Program-made: the position numbers and the translations under genes | Shown here: piece after piece, positions 1 to 10,101 of the stretch | How positions within the stretch are numbered: position 1 is the stretch's first letter | Layout: each line of letters starts with the position of its first letter | Notes under the pieces: generated by a model | What the model was told of the DNA's origin: nothing | The model's input: only the letters and a program-made list of their open reading frames with translations | Databases searched by the model: none | Assembly: GCA_029974985.1 (NCBI GenBank) | Contig: JARKQC010000329.1 | Span: 17,173 to 81,172 of the forward strand | Reading direction: 5' to 3' | Length of the DNA: 64,000 nt | Origin: Bacteroidota bacterium | Lineage (GTDB): Bacteria; Bacteroidota; Ignavibacteria; Kapaibacteriales; UBA2268

Positions 1-3000
1 TAGGAACAAAAACTAAATATGCTCCTTTAATATTAAATAGACAAAATGGCGGCAATGGTACTGGACAAATTGGTGGGCTACTAGAAACACAAGCTGTAGA
101 TGGTAATCATCCTTTGTTTAGTGGTACTTATATGAATGAGAATACCAATATTCAGAGATATTATGAAATCTCAATTCCCGATGGTTCTGATTATGTGCAG
201 GGTAATCGTGGTTTAGATGCACAGATATTTTTCACTCAAGACGAACCTCGGGGAGGTATAAATCCAACAAATTATAGAGCATTCAGGCTTTTGGCAAATG
301 ATTCGTGGTCAAGTACTGATAAGATGACGAATGTAAGTAATAGCTCTACCGATATGCAAACAAGGGTAAATTTTCCAAATACTGTAAATGGTAATCAGAT
401 ATTTACTGCTGCTACTGTTGCAAATGGTCGTCCTTCGATTACTTTAATGATTGGCGAATCCCCTGCTAATACTCAGCGAGTATTCTATTCAAAGCAGTCG
501 GGCAATTGGAATGACCCAAATACTTGGGTTAATGAAACTGCTAATATTCTATATGAAAATACAGAACTTGGATATGCTCTCCCAAGTAATGCCGCAAATG
601 ACTATCCAAGAAGAAATGATGGTACAAGTAATGATTTTGCTATTATTGGAGATGGAGACTCCGTTTACTTTAATGTAGGTAATGTAAATTTAAAATATGT
701 TTTACTCGAAAAATCTGCGGGCGGTGTTGGTAAATTAGTGATGCCGGGTGAGAATTATATAAAAACCGACCAATATGTACAGAAAAATGGAGGTAAACTA
801 TATATTGGCTCCCGTCGTGGTATAGAGACTGATCAAAATAGTCAGGGCAATATACGAAGAAATACTAATAATTCTATTATAAATTATGATTGGAATAATA
901 AAGGACTAAATGAATTTGCTTATATAGGAGTTTCATCTAATAATATACAAAATACGGGGAATGGACTGCCTTCTACGGTTGCATCCCTAACGATTGATTA
1001 TAATAGAACAGCATCAGATAGATATGTTGATATTACTAATAATACAAACCTAACTATAAATGATAGTTTAGTATTTATTAATGGAAGGTTGAGAAACAAT
1101 AGTGGAAATAAAACGATTACTATTCGAGGTGATATAATAAATTATTCTACAGATGTAGGATTTGATGTTAGTTCTAACAGAGCAGTAATTTTTGATAGTA
1201 CAAAGAATCAACGTATTCGTGGAACAAGTGATTTAACTGCCTTTCCATCAACACTACAAATTAACAAACCTGCTGGCACGATTACAGCAAATAGAGATTT
1301 TACTATTGATGGTACATTTGATGTTCTTTCGGATACGTATCTTAATCTTGACGATGATAGAATATTGACTTTTGGTGCAAATGCCACTATTAATAATATT
1401 GATTCATTCCGAGTAAATAGAATGATAAAGGTTAGTGGCGGACCAAATACAGGCAAGTTACGAAAATTATTTACTACGGGTATTAATCAAAATAGAAGTT
1501 TTACTTTCCCCGTAGGTGAAGATTCATTAGGATTGAGAGCGCCAAGGTATGGTGAAGCAAAATTCGATTTGAATAATATGAATTTCAATTCAAATAATAA
1601 TTTAACATTTTCATTGCACTCTTTATATCCACACCCCAATGCACCATCTGGCAATCCGAATATGCTAAATAAATATTGGAGTGTAACTACAAACAATATT
1701 GCATTAAATACAAATGGAAATGTAAATACTCGTTTTAGATATAATGATGCTGAATTAAAAGGTAACGTTCTTGCATATCGTCCCGCGATTTATAGACGAA
1801 CAGATGTATCTGCTGAAGATCCTGGTTGGTCATCAGTAATATTTGGTGCTACAAATTTAGAAATAGATACAACAAATAAATATATTATTACAACAAGTGC
1901 AAAAACTTTACCTTATTATGATTGGACAGCGGGCGAACCAAGTGCATTTGCAAAAGGAAAAGTCTATTGGAGTAGAAATACGGGCGATTGGAACGACCCA
2001 AATAATTGGACAAACGTTACAAGTGGCGGTTTGCATAATGCAAGTAATATTGCCGCACTAAATTATCCCGGATTTTATCAAAATGATACGGTATTTATAG
2101 GCTCTAATCATACTATAAATTATAATATTACAACTGAAAACCCATTAGATTCTCTTGGTATAGGTGTTACTACGCCATCAACAAGTCCAACCTTGCGTTT
2201 TGTAACAGTAACTAATGATAATAAGTCGCTTAACATCAAAGGCTCGTTAATGATTGGTACTACGGGGCTATTTGAGAAACAGAATTTGAATAATAATAGT
2301 ATTGATACTTTAAGAATAAGAAGAGACTTAAGTAATGTTGCGACAGCAGGGCGTGGTATAGATATTCATCCTCGAACTAATGCAAATATTAGATTAGAGT
2401 TTTATAGTAATGATAGTACTCGAATTTTAGGTGAGGGAGTTTATAATACTCTCGGAAGTGTTAGAGTAATAAAATCTGACTCCGTATGGAATACAATTAA
2501 TAAATCAGTTTCATTTTCTTCGAGGTTTTCTACCGCAGTTACTACTATACCAAGTATAGATTTTGACCTCGATGCAGGTATGTATGTTCACGATGTAGCC
2601 GCACCTATAACCCTATCAACAGATGGTGACGGCGATGTTTTCTTAGGTGATTTAGTAGGATTAGTTGGTCGCCAAGGTGAAATTATATTTAAAGATGGAT
2701 TGATTTGCGGTCAGAATGCTTCTGTATGGCTTAACGGTGGTGATATGAGTATTGGAAATGCAAAAAATGAGAATTTCCTTTATGAATCCGTTACAATAAT
2801 TGATGTAGCTGGCACAAGTAAACTGAAAGTTGCTGGCTCTATGCGAAGAAGATTCGTTACTTCAAACGTAGATTTTAGAATTAGAGATAATGCACTTATC
2901 GAAATAATGAAAGTTGGAGCAACAACAAATTCACACGAAAGAAGAGCCGCATTTGACTTCGGAGAAGCAAATTCATTCTTTAATATGAAAGATAATAGTA

Positions 3001-6000
3001 AAGTTATTATTTATAGACCAATGGAAAATAGTGGAACCGGTGATAAAGATCCCGATTATATTGTAACAACAAGTACATATAATGTAACGGGCGGCACTGT
3101 ACAGTTCGGTCATCCTGATTCAACTATTTCGAGTGAACCTTTTACTCTAATTGCTTCTGTACCACTATGGAATCTTGATTTAGCAAATACTTATGGAAAA
3201 GATTTATTCCAAGGTTCTGCTATTACAACAATTAGAAATGATTTTACAATTAGAAATGCCGGTATATTTAACCAAAATGGTAATAATATTAATATTGGTG
3301 GAGATTTATTAATAAATGGACAATATAAAACGGGAAATATTGGCACTCGTAGAGTTGCATTTATAGGGGATACAACAACTATACCGCCAACAAAGAGAAC
3401 TCAAACAATTCAAATAAGTAGTGCAAGTAATGATAGTTTTTATGATTTTGCAGTTACAAAAGCCGATAGCGGAACAGTAGTTTTATCAAATAGCCCTACT
3501 TATCCAAATTCTAATTTAATTATAAGAAATACACTTGAATTTTCAGTTCTAAATAAAGCATTAATATTGACAGGCGATAATAGATATGTACAAGTTGGAA
3601 CAAATGATTCTGATTTAGCTTCTGTTCAGAGATTTGGTGATGGGCATATAAATGGATATCTAAGACGTTGGATAAATGATGGAATACAAAATAAATTATA
3701 CCCTGTCGGTACACATCAATATACTCCAGCAGAATTAACGTTTAGTTCTGGTGTCGGTACAGAAGGATTACTTTCAGTACGCGCCTATGGAGTCGCACAT
3801 CCAGATATAGGCTCTGCAGTTGATGTGCAAACAAATACACATATTGATAGATATTGGCAAATAGTGCCAAGCGGTTCAACACCATTTGGATTAGGTCCGG
3901 ATCGTAGTTTTATTCTTACAACTCATTATTTACGAGGCTTAAAACCAGCTGGAGACGTAAAACCCGGTACATCTTATGGTATTTTTGAGCATTTTAGACG
4001 CACAGCTGAATATCCAAATTCTGGCTCTTGGTTCACAACAACCCCAAATTTTAGAACAGACTCATCTACAAGTTCACGCGATAATATTGAATTTGGTGAT
4101 TTTGTAATTGCTGAAATATCTGGAGAAAGATTCTTCTCTGCTCAGTCTGGAGATTGGAATCAATTATCAACTTGGAATAATTTATCATATACTGGCATCC
4201 CAGCAACACGAATACCAAATATTGAGACTGATCGAGTGTTTATTGGTAATGGTAAGACTGTAACTATAAAAAATTCAAATCCTAAAGTACGCTCTGTTTT
4301 AGTTGAAACTCATAACGGATTGCCCGGTCGTTTAAAAGTAATTGATGAAAGATATTTGCGTGGACTTTCTTTCGTAATTAATGATAGCTGTTTCCTCGCA
4401 ACAGATGATGCCTTTGGCTTTACTTCTGTTAGTGGACCAACACCGAATATTGGTGCAATTCGCTCTACAAATATCCGTTCCTATGGTAAAGCAAGCTATG
4501 AATATATTGGTCGTGCAGGGCAAGCAATTGGCGATGGACCAATTAATTCAAAAACAATTTATATTGCAAATACGGGTACTCTAACAAATGACGTAACTTT
4601 CTCAGCTCATAATTATATGGTTGAAGATACTATTGTCATAAATAATGGGGGATTGCGTTTTGCAAATAATGGACTTGTTGATTTAAAAGGGCAGTTTATT
4701 GTTGAAAATAATACTTATGTAACTCCAAATTTTGGTACTTTAAAATTAACAGGCACAAAACAGCAGAATTTTATATTAAATGATTCTTCAGGCATATCTG
4801 TTTATAATTTGAAATTATCTAAACCAGTTGGTAATCTGACTATTAAAGGAACTGCTGATTCTGCATCGTTAAAAATTATAAATGATATGGAATTTGAAAA
4901 TGGTAATGCCGCATATATTGATGCCCGAACTAACAATAAAAAAGTAGTAATGTTATATGATACAACTACTGTTACAAGAATTGGTAATGGTCATATTGAT
5001 GGCTGGCTTTTAAGACCTTATACAGCTACGACTGCTGATAATTTTACTTTTGATATTGGTTATAGTTCAATATATATGCCTGCTACTCTTAATATTAGTG
5101 CTGGAAATGGTACTGCAGGTTATGTTGGTGCGATAATTAATACACCGCCAAATCCAAACTTAGCACGAATAAATCCAGTTCATAGAGTAAAATATTATTG
5201 GACAATTGCTCCTTGGAATAGCTTTTTACTTGGTAATCGTACTGCTAATACGACTCTTACATTCCCATCAAGTGAATTAGCTAATTTAACAGGTGGACTG
5301 CCAAACGATGCGATTTTATATAGAAAGAGTATCCCCGCAGAAATTCCCGTTTGGTCAGAATTAGCATATAATAAATTGACTTATAATTTAGCTATAACAT
5401 CAGTTACTATATCAAATCCAAGTGATTATTGGCACGGATTAGGTGAATTTTATATTAGTGAAAAATATTATCCCACATTCTATAGCCGTCAAAATGGAGT
5501 ATGGAACGATAATAATACTTGGACATTAAATCCAAGCCATATTGGACCAGCTTGCGAACCCGGTGATTATCCAAGCTCTCCAGACCCATTAATGGGCGAT
5601 AAAGCATATATTGGACTGAATCATATTGTAAACTTGAATGTAAATAATCCAATGGTGGATACATTAGTAGTACGTCATGGAAGTAAATTAGATATGGGTA
5701 TAAATTCTATTAATTGTTCAACTTGTGCCCCAACAAAAGGATTATTTGATTTACGTGATAGTGCTTCCATAGCTTTCGCTAATCTTAATTATCCAACGAC
5801 AAGTACAAGTTTGAAAAATTTCGCAAATTATATTATGAGTAATAATTCAACTATCGAATATTATGGTACTCAAAGTGTGATATCTAATCCATTTACACCA
5901 TTTTATACAAGTTATCCCGGAAATTTAAGAATATCGGGAACAAGCATAATTACAGTTGATAATCCAGTTTTAGTAAATAAAAATCTTTATATTGATACGA

Positions 6001-6101
6001 ATGCAACATTACAAATTAATGCAATATCGCTACATATATTAGGAAATGTAGTAAATTCTGGCAATATTGAAAATACTAAAATGCTCGAAATTGGTCAATA
6101 A
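1..6101 (+). CDS. Giant modular surface/secreted protein, 5' partial
   Basis: The frame is open from base 3 with no stop before the first possible start (TTG at 114), so the true N-terminus lies outside the window; about 2030 codons are visible. The protein is Asn/Thr/Ser-rich and beta-rich. A block reading (F/Y)(Y/F/W)S-x3-G-x-WN(D/Q)-x2-(T/N)W recurs near bases 482, 1962, 4128 and 5475, each followed by a YP..D.v.IG.(N/G)H-like line and a beta-helix-like stretch of short hydrophobic strands. GHI(N/D)G(Y/W)L-type blocks with an FPVG/YPVG line (near 1505, 3640, 4990) and YWsv/YWqi/YWti blocks (near 1672, 3853, 5193) complete three modules. The fourth module stops after its helix-like part. 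No Pro-Asn-Pro T9SS sorting domain is visible at the C-terminus (ends EIGQ). Function unknown; an adhesin or envelope structural role is inference. Confidence 0.8.
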   Translation, partial: GTKTKYAPLILNRQNGGNGTGQIGGLLETQAVDGNHPLFSGTYMNENTNIQRYYEISIPDGSDYVQGNRGLDAQIFFTQDEPRGGINPTNYRAFRLLANDSWSSTDKMTNVSNSSTDMQTRVNFPNTVNGNQIFTAATVANGRPSITLMIGESPANTQRVFYSKQSGNWNDPNTWVNETANILYENTELGYALPSNAANDYPRRNDGTSNDFAIIGDGDSVYFNVGNVNLKYVLLEKSAGGVGKLVMPGENYIKTDQYVQKNGGKLYIGSRRGIETDQNSQGNIRRNTNNSIINYDWNNKGLNEFAYIGVSSNNIQNTGNGLPSTVASLTIDYNRTASDRYVDITNNTNLTINDSLVFINGRLRNNSGNKTITIRGDIINYSTDVGFDVSSNRAVIFDSTKNQRIRGTSDLTAFPSTLQINKPAGTITANRDFTIDGTFDVLSDTYLNLDDDRILTFGANATINNIDSFRVNRMIKVSGGPNTGKLRKLFTTGINQNRSFTFPVGEDSLGLRAPRYGEAKFDLNNMNFNSNNNLTFSLHSLYPHPNAPSGNPNMLNKYWSVTTNNIALNTNGNVNTRFRYNDAELKGNVLAYRPAIYRRTDVSAEDPGWSSVIFGATNLEIDTTNKYIITTSAKTLPYYDWTAGEPSAFAKGKVYWSRNTGDWNDPNNWTNVTSGGLHNASNIAALNYPGFYQNDTVFIGSNHTINYNITTENPLDSLGIGVTTPSTSPTLRFVTVTNDNKSLNIKGSLMIGTTGLFEKQNLNNNSIDTLRIRRDLSNVATAGRGIDIHPRTNANIRLEFYSNDSTRILGEGVYNTLGSVRVIKSDSVWNTINKSVSFSSRFSTAVTTIPSIDFDLDAGMYVHDVAAPITLSTDGDGDVFLGDLVGLVGRQGEIIFKDGLICGQNASVWLNGGDMSIGNAKNENFLYESVTIIDVAGTSKLKVAGSMRRRFVTSNVDFRIRDNALIEIMKVGATTNSHERRAAFDFGEANSFFNMKDNSKVIIYRPMENSGTGDKDPDYIVTTSTYNVTGGTVQFGHPDSTISSEPFTLIASVPLWNLDLANTYGKDLFQGSAITTIRNDFTIRNAGIFNQNGNNINIGGDLLINGQYKTGNIGTRRVAFIGDTTTIPPTKRTQTIQISSASNDSFYDFAVTKADSGTVVLSNSPTYPNSNLIIRNTLEFSVLNKALILTGDNRYVQVGTNDSDLASVQRFGDGHINGYLRRWINDGIQNKLYPVGTHQYTPAELTFSSGVGTEGLLSVRAYGVAHPDIGSAVDVQTNTHIDRYWQIVPSGSTPFGLGPDRSFILTTHYLRGLKPAGDVKPGTSYGIFEHFRRTAEYPNSGSWFTTTPNFRTDSSTSSRDNIEFGDFVIAEISGERFFSAQSGDWNQLSTWNNLSYTGIPATRIPNIETDRVFIGNGKTVTIKNSNPKVRSVLVETHNGLPGRLKVIDERYLRGLSFVINDSCFLATDDAFGFTSVSGPTPNIGAIRSTNIRSYGKASYEYIGRAGQAIGDGPINSKTIYIANTGTLTNDVTFSAHNYMVEDTIVINNGGLRFANNGLVDLKGQFIVENNTYVTPNFGTLKLTGTKQQNFILNDSSGISVYNLKLSKPVGNLTIKGTADSASLKIINDMEFENGNAAYIDARTNNKKVVMLYDTTTVTRIGNGHIDGWLLRPYTATTADNFTFDIGYSSIYMPATLNISAGNGTAGYVGAIINTPPNPNLARINPVHRVKYYWTIAPWNSFLLGNRTANTTLTFPSSELANLTGGLPNDAILYRKSIPAEIPVWSELAYNKLTYNLAITSVTISNPSDYWHGLGEFYISEKYYPTFYSRQNGVWNDNNTWTLNPSHIGPACEPGDYPSSPDPLMGDKAYIGLNHIVNLNVNNPMVDTLVVRHGSKLDMGINSINCSTCAPTKGLFDLRDSASIAFANLNYPTTSTSLKNFANYIMSNNSTIEYYGTQSVISNPFTPFYTSYPGNLRISGTSIITVDNPVLVNKNLYIDTNATLQINAISLHILGNVVNSGNIENTKMLEIGQ

Positions 6102-6127
6102 ATTATAATTATAATTTTTTTATATAG

Positions 6128-6168
6128 AAATAGTCCATAATATTTAATATTTTGGACTATTTTATTAT
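6128..6168 (+). terminator. Rho-independent terminator of the giant surface-protein gene
   Basis: A perfect 10-bp inverted repeat, AAATAGTCCA at 6128-6137 and TGGACTATTT at 6153-6162, encloses a 15-nt A/T loop and is followed by a T-rich run. It lies 27 bp after the stop codon, so the gene really ends there and is not continued by a frameshift. Confidence 0.8.
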
Positions 6169-6192
6169 ATATAATTCTCAAAATAAAAATTA

Positions 6193-7074
6193 ATGTCATT
6201 AACAAATACAAGAAAATCATATATCTTTGCAAGTTTAACAGTACTACTATGGTCAACCGTAGCAACAGCTTTTAAAATTGCTTTGAAATATTTAGAACCC
6301 GCTCAATTATTATTATTTTCATCAACGACATCGCTAATATTTTTTCTAATCATTTTAATATTTAATTCTAAAAACAACATTGATTTATCTTCAATAAGTT
6401 TGCTAAAATCAATGTTAGCTGGCTTAATAAATCCATTTTTATATTATCTTATACTTTTTGAAGCCTATAATTTGTTACCCGCACAAATTGCACAACCATT
6501 AAATTATACTTGGGTAATTGTTGTAACTATATTTTTAGCTATATTTATTAATAAAAATTTTAAATTTTATAATTTTATTGGCTTAATAATTAGTTTTTTA
6601 GGAGTAATAGTTCTTTCATCACAAGGTAAAATTGACGGAATTGGCGAAATTAATCTTTTGGGGATTATATTGGCTATGCTTAGTTCATTTTTTTGGGGAA
6701 TATATTGGCTTATTAATCTAAAAGATAGAAGAAATGATTTTGAAAAATTATTTTTAAATTTTCTTTTCGGAACAATTTTTATATTTATTTATATTATTTT
6801 TACAAGTAAAATTGTTTTTCAAATTGAAGGAGTCATAGCAGCTATTTATATTGGTTTGTTCGAAATGGGATTAACATTTTTCCTATGGCTAAAAGCACTT
6901 AGATTTTCAAATAATCCACAAAAAACTGGAAATATCATATATTTGACACCATTTTTGTCATTAGTATTTATATCAATAATATTAAATGAACCAATAAGCA
7001 TATTTTCAATAATTGGATTAATATTTATTATCGCGGGAATCCTATATACAACAATAATAAAAATGAAAAATTAG
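6193..7074 (+). CDS. EamA/DMT-superfamily membrane transporter
   Basis: The 293-residue protein is almost entirely hydrophobic, with about ten predicted transmembrane helices arranged as two five-helix halves, the EamA (DUF6) repeat architecture of drug/metabolite exporters. The first half opens with SLTVLLWSTVATAFKIAL, typical of EamA domains (F..lt.llWs.......k), and the second half begins around residue 150 with LLGIILAMLSSFFWGIYWLI. Its length is normal for the family. The ATG at 6193 follows the upstream terminator, so the gene is its own unit. The substrate cannot be read from sequence; family members export amino acids, nucleosides or small metabolites. Confidence 0.85.
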   Translation: MSLTNTRKSYIFASLTVLLWSTVATAFKIALKYLEPAQLLLFSSTTSLIFFLIILIFNSKNNIDLSSISLLKSMLAGLINPFLYYLILFEAYNLLPAQIAQPLNYTWVIVVTIFLAIFINKNFKFYNFIGLIISFLGVIVLSSQGKIDGIGEINLLGIILAMLSSFFWGIYWLINLKDRRNDFEKLFLNFLFGTIFIFIYIIFTSKIVFQIEGVIAAIYIGLFEMGLTFFLWLKALRFSNNPQKTGNIIYLTPFLSLVFISIILNEPISIFSIIGLIFIIAGILYTTIIKMKN

Positions 7075-7091
7075 AATTTGTAATCTTCTGG

Positions 7092-7117
7092 AGACAAGGG
7101 GGCATGCCCCCTTGTCT
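7092..7117. repeat. 26-bp perfect GC-rich palindrome between convergent genes
   Basis: Positions 7092-7104 (AGACAAGGGGGCA) are exactly reverse-complementary to 7105-7117. The element sits between the ends of the convergent DMT gene and TonB-receptor-like gene and contains a run of five G and a run of five C, very unlike the surrounding AT-rich DNA. It has no U-tract on either side, so it is not a textbook terminator, although a bidirectional transcription-stop role is possible. It could also be a dispersed REP-like palindrome. Confidence 0.6.
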
Positions 7118-7179
7118 TAATGCCCAGTAAACTAATTGCTCCATTACCGTTTTCATAGTTCATCTATAAATTTTCATTA

Positions 7180-10008
7180 TTAGTTTATATTTCTTAAACT
7201 ATATGTAAAAGTAAGCATAAAATATCTTTGTAAAACTTGTGTTCTTAAATCTTCGAGATAAATTTCAGTTACATTTCTTGAAATACTATTATTTTGCCCA
7301 AGAATATCATAAACACTTAAACGCAATTCACCCGCATTTTTTTCGAGAAATTTATATCCAATAGAAGCATTCCATAATAAATAATCTTGATTAAATTCTT
7401 GCCCAAGTCCTTTATATAAATTATGAAAAACTTCTGAATTTAATACAAAATTATCCCAAAGTATCCAATTAAATTTAACATTCGCAATATGAATAAAATA
7501 CTCATTATTTTGGCTTGGCATCAAAGTATTTTTAACAATCGAATAATTAGCATTATAAGCAATAGTGAAATCAAATTCGGGACTTATATTACTTGCTAAT
7601 ACAAAACCACTCGTAATAGTATAATTGTTTGATGTATTTTTCATATCATTAATCAAACTTGGAGTTTTAATATATGAAAATCCAGCATTTATATTAAAAT
7701 TACTTTGAACAAACATAATTGGAATTCCATAGTTCAAAAATGAACGAGCCATAAAATAACCGTCGAGATTAACGGGCTTTGATAATTGTGAACCAGCAAA
7801 TAATGGAATATTATCAATTACGGTATCTTTTCGAGCTGTATATAGCGAATTTGCAATATAATCATTAGTAAAACTAATCATTCCAAAAGCGAATATACTT
7901 GATGATGAATGTGGGTCAGCAGAACCAAGCCTCGAAGTCAAAGTATGAGTATAATTTTGCTTTAAATCTGGGTTACCCGTTTTTAAATAAAGAGGATTAC
8001 TATTATCAACGACATTTTGTAATTGAGATACTGATGGTGGATTAGTAGAAGTTCTATAAAATGCTCTTAAATTCAAAGTTTTACTAAAATTATATTGAAA
8101 TCTCGCATTTGGTAAAATATCACTGAATGAAAAAGTAGTATTATATGCATTAGGAAAAACCTGCTTTCCTTCTAAATTAGCATTTTGATATTCCATTCCT
8201 ACACTTAAATTTCCAATTTCATCCCTTAGGCTATAACTTAATCCAGCTCTGTGCTGTAAATAAATATTCTCATAATTGTTGCTTAACAAAGTATCAAGAA
8301 AGTAATTATTCATTTCTCCGGGCATAATATTGTAAATTTCTTTATCTGAATTACTTACCGTATAAGAAGGGCGATAAGTAAATTGAAGCATACTTTTTTT
8401 ATTTATTGGCTCAGTATAATTGACTTCGGAATTTACACGATAGCCATCTCCAATAATATCACCATCTTGATTTGTTTCAAGAATATTATTCATAGTATTA
8501 AAAATCGTACTTTTCGAGATTAATTTTGTATCACCAGAATTTTTATTCATATTAGTAGAAACTTGTAAAGAAAATGTTCTACCCGTTGTCTCAAATTTAT
8601 GACGGAATAATAAAGAATTATCAATATTATAAGCATTTAAGTCGCTGTTGTAATTATTAATTGATTGATTTGCCGCAACAGAATTAATTAAAGTAGAGCC
8701 TTCGACTGAGCTTGAATATTGATTTGATTGCAAATTCATACGCGGAATGAATAAAATCGAATTAGATGAATCTATTGAATAATCTATGCGTGCATTAAAT
8801 CTATGATTATAATTTTTTGTGTAAGAATCATTTTGCTCATTATAATTTTGAGAATTATCATCTTGTGAATAAAAGTTTCGTGCAATATGGCTATTGTTAT
8901 CATTGTTTGTTAGATTAAAAAAGTAACTACCATTAAAAGTCAAATATTTTGCCCAATTATCAGTATAATTTATACCAATAGAATTAGTTGTAGATATACC
9001 ATTTTGTTGTCCAACGAGAAAATCACCTATTCCACCACCCATCATAAAACCACCGGGACGATGCATTGGCGAACCGCCAGCACCTTGCATAAACCCTGGG
9101 CGTCTAGACATTTGCGCTCCCGTAGCAGACAAAATATCTTGTATTGCAAAGTTTTGTTGATTTATATTATTAGACATTCCAATAAGTGAAATACGTGAAT
9201 CACCTTTGAATAAATTGACATTTCCACCCGCCCAATATCTATCTTCAGTGCCATAACCACTATATAATTTTCCAAAATTCCCTTCGCTTATACCGGATTT
9301 AGTAATAATGTTTAGAGTTTTTTGAGCATTACCATCATCAAAACCAGTAAATTGTGCTTGATCGCTTGCTTTATCAAAAACTTGAATTTTCTCAACAATT
9401 TCAGCAGGCAAAGTTTTTAAAGCCATAGTTGGATCATCGGCAAAAAACTCTTTCCCATCAACTAAAACTTTTTTAACATTTTCGCCTTGTGCTTTAACAG
9501 TACCGTCTTGCTCTATTGTAACACCCGGCATTTTTTTTATCAAATCTTCTGTTGTGGCATCAGGATTAACTTTGAAAGCACCAGCATTATAGATTGTGGT
9601 ATCTTCCTTTTGTTCTTGCCTTAGCATTTGTCCCGTAACACTAATTTCGCCAACTTTTACATCGCTTTGTTTTAATTGAATTGTCCCAAGATTAAAATTT
9701 TCATTTTTTAATGAAATATTTTTAATAAATTTTTCATATCCAATAAAAGATACTTCTAATTTATAATTTCCATTTTTTAGATTTTCAATTTCAAATTTTC
9801 CATCTTTATCTGTAATAGCACCATATTTATCTTTCGATTCAAAATTTGGAACTAATTGCACTGTCGCTCCGCGAAGCCCTTTTTCACTATTGTCAGTAAT
9901 TTTACCAAAAATTCTTAAATTATTTTGAGCAATCAAATTTAATGTAAAAAAAGGTATAAGTATGAGAATAATAAGCGAATATTTGAGTTTATGTTTTGAA
10001 TTTTGCAT
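7180..10008 (-). CDS. TonB-dependent-receptor-like outer-membrane beta-barrel protein
   Basis: The 942-residue protein begins with an N-terminal signal peptide (KLKYSLIILILIPFFTLNLIAQ). Residues about 30-112 form a carboxypeptidase-regulatory-like beta-sandwich (LRIFGKITDNSEKGLRGATVQL ... GKFEIENLKNGNYKLEVSFIGYE). Residues about 120-265 resemble a plug domain (VLVDGKEFFADDP ... IVEKIQVFDKASDQAQF). The remainder is a large outer-membrane barrel rich in Asn/Ser/Tyr that ends in an aromatic-rich strand (RYFMLTFTYSLRNIN). A Gly/Met/Pro-rich loop (about residues 300-330) is probably extracellular. No convincing TonB box is visible. The protein fits the outer_membrane_beta-barrel/OMP_b-brl_3 group of FCB bacteria. 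It is the last gene of the minus-strand block starting at glgA, 93 bp after the preceding gene. The substrate is unknown. Confidence 0.85.
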   Translation of the reverse strand: MQNSKHKLKYSLIILILIPFFTLNLIAQNNLRIFGKITDNSEKGLRGATVQLVPNFESKDKYGAITDKDGKFEIENLKNGNYKLEVSFIGYEKFIKNISLKNENFNLGTIQLKQSDVKVGEISVTGQMLRQEQKEDTTIYNAGAFKVNPDATTEDLIKKMPGVTIEQDGTVKAQGENVKKVLVDGKEFFADDPTMALKTLPAEIVEKIQVFDKASDQAQFTGFDDGNAQKTLNIITKSGISEGNFGKLYSGYGTEDRYWAGGNVNLFKGDSRISLIGMSNNINQQNFAIQDILSATGAQMSRRPGFMQGAGGSPMHRPGGFMMGGGIGDFLVGQQNGISTTNSIGINYTDNWAKYLTFNGSYFFNLTNNDNNSHIARNFYSQDDNSQNYNEQNDSYTKNYNHRFNARIDYSIDSSNSILFIPRMNLQSNQYSSSVEGSTLINSVAANQSINNYNSDLNAYNIDNSLLFRHKFETTGRTFSLQVSTNMNKNSGDTKLISKSTIFNTMNNILETNQDGDIIGDGYRVNSEVNYTEPINKKSMLQFTYRPSYTVSNSDKEIYNIMPGEMNNYFLDTLLSNNYENIYLQHRAGLSYSLRDEIGNLSVGMEYQNANLEGKQVFPNAYNTTFSFSDILPNARFQYNFSKTLNLRAFYRTSTNPPSVSQLQNVVDNSNPLYLKTGNPDLKQNYTHTLTSRLGSADPHSSSSIFAFGMISFTNDYIANSLYTARKDTVIDNIPLFAGSQLSKPVNLDGYFMARSFLNYGIPIMFVQSNFNINAGFSYIKTPSLINDMKNTSNNYTITSGFVLASNISPEFDFTIAYNANYSIVKNTLMPSQNNEYFIHIANVKFNWILWDNFVLNSEVFHNLYKGLGQEFNQDYLLWNASIGYKFLEKNAGELRLSVYDILGQNNSISRNVTEIYLEDLRTQVLQRYFMLTFTYSLRNIN

Positions 10009-10101
10009 AGAATAATAATAATAATTGAATTAATAAAAAATTAATAATATTAAGACACTATTAAATTAAAAAAAGTTTAATATTAAAATGAAATATTTTT
10101 A

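Noticed and set aside
6102..6192. Frameshifted continuation (T9SS tail) of the giant surface protein
   Set aside because: Only 90 bp separate the stop from the next gene, and they contain a perfect terminator; no sorting-domain sequence is present in any frame.
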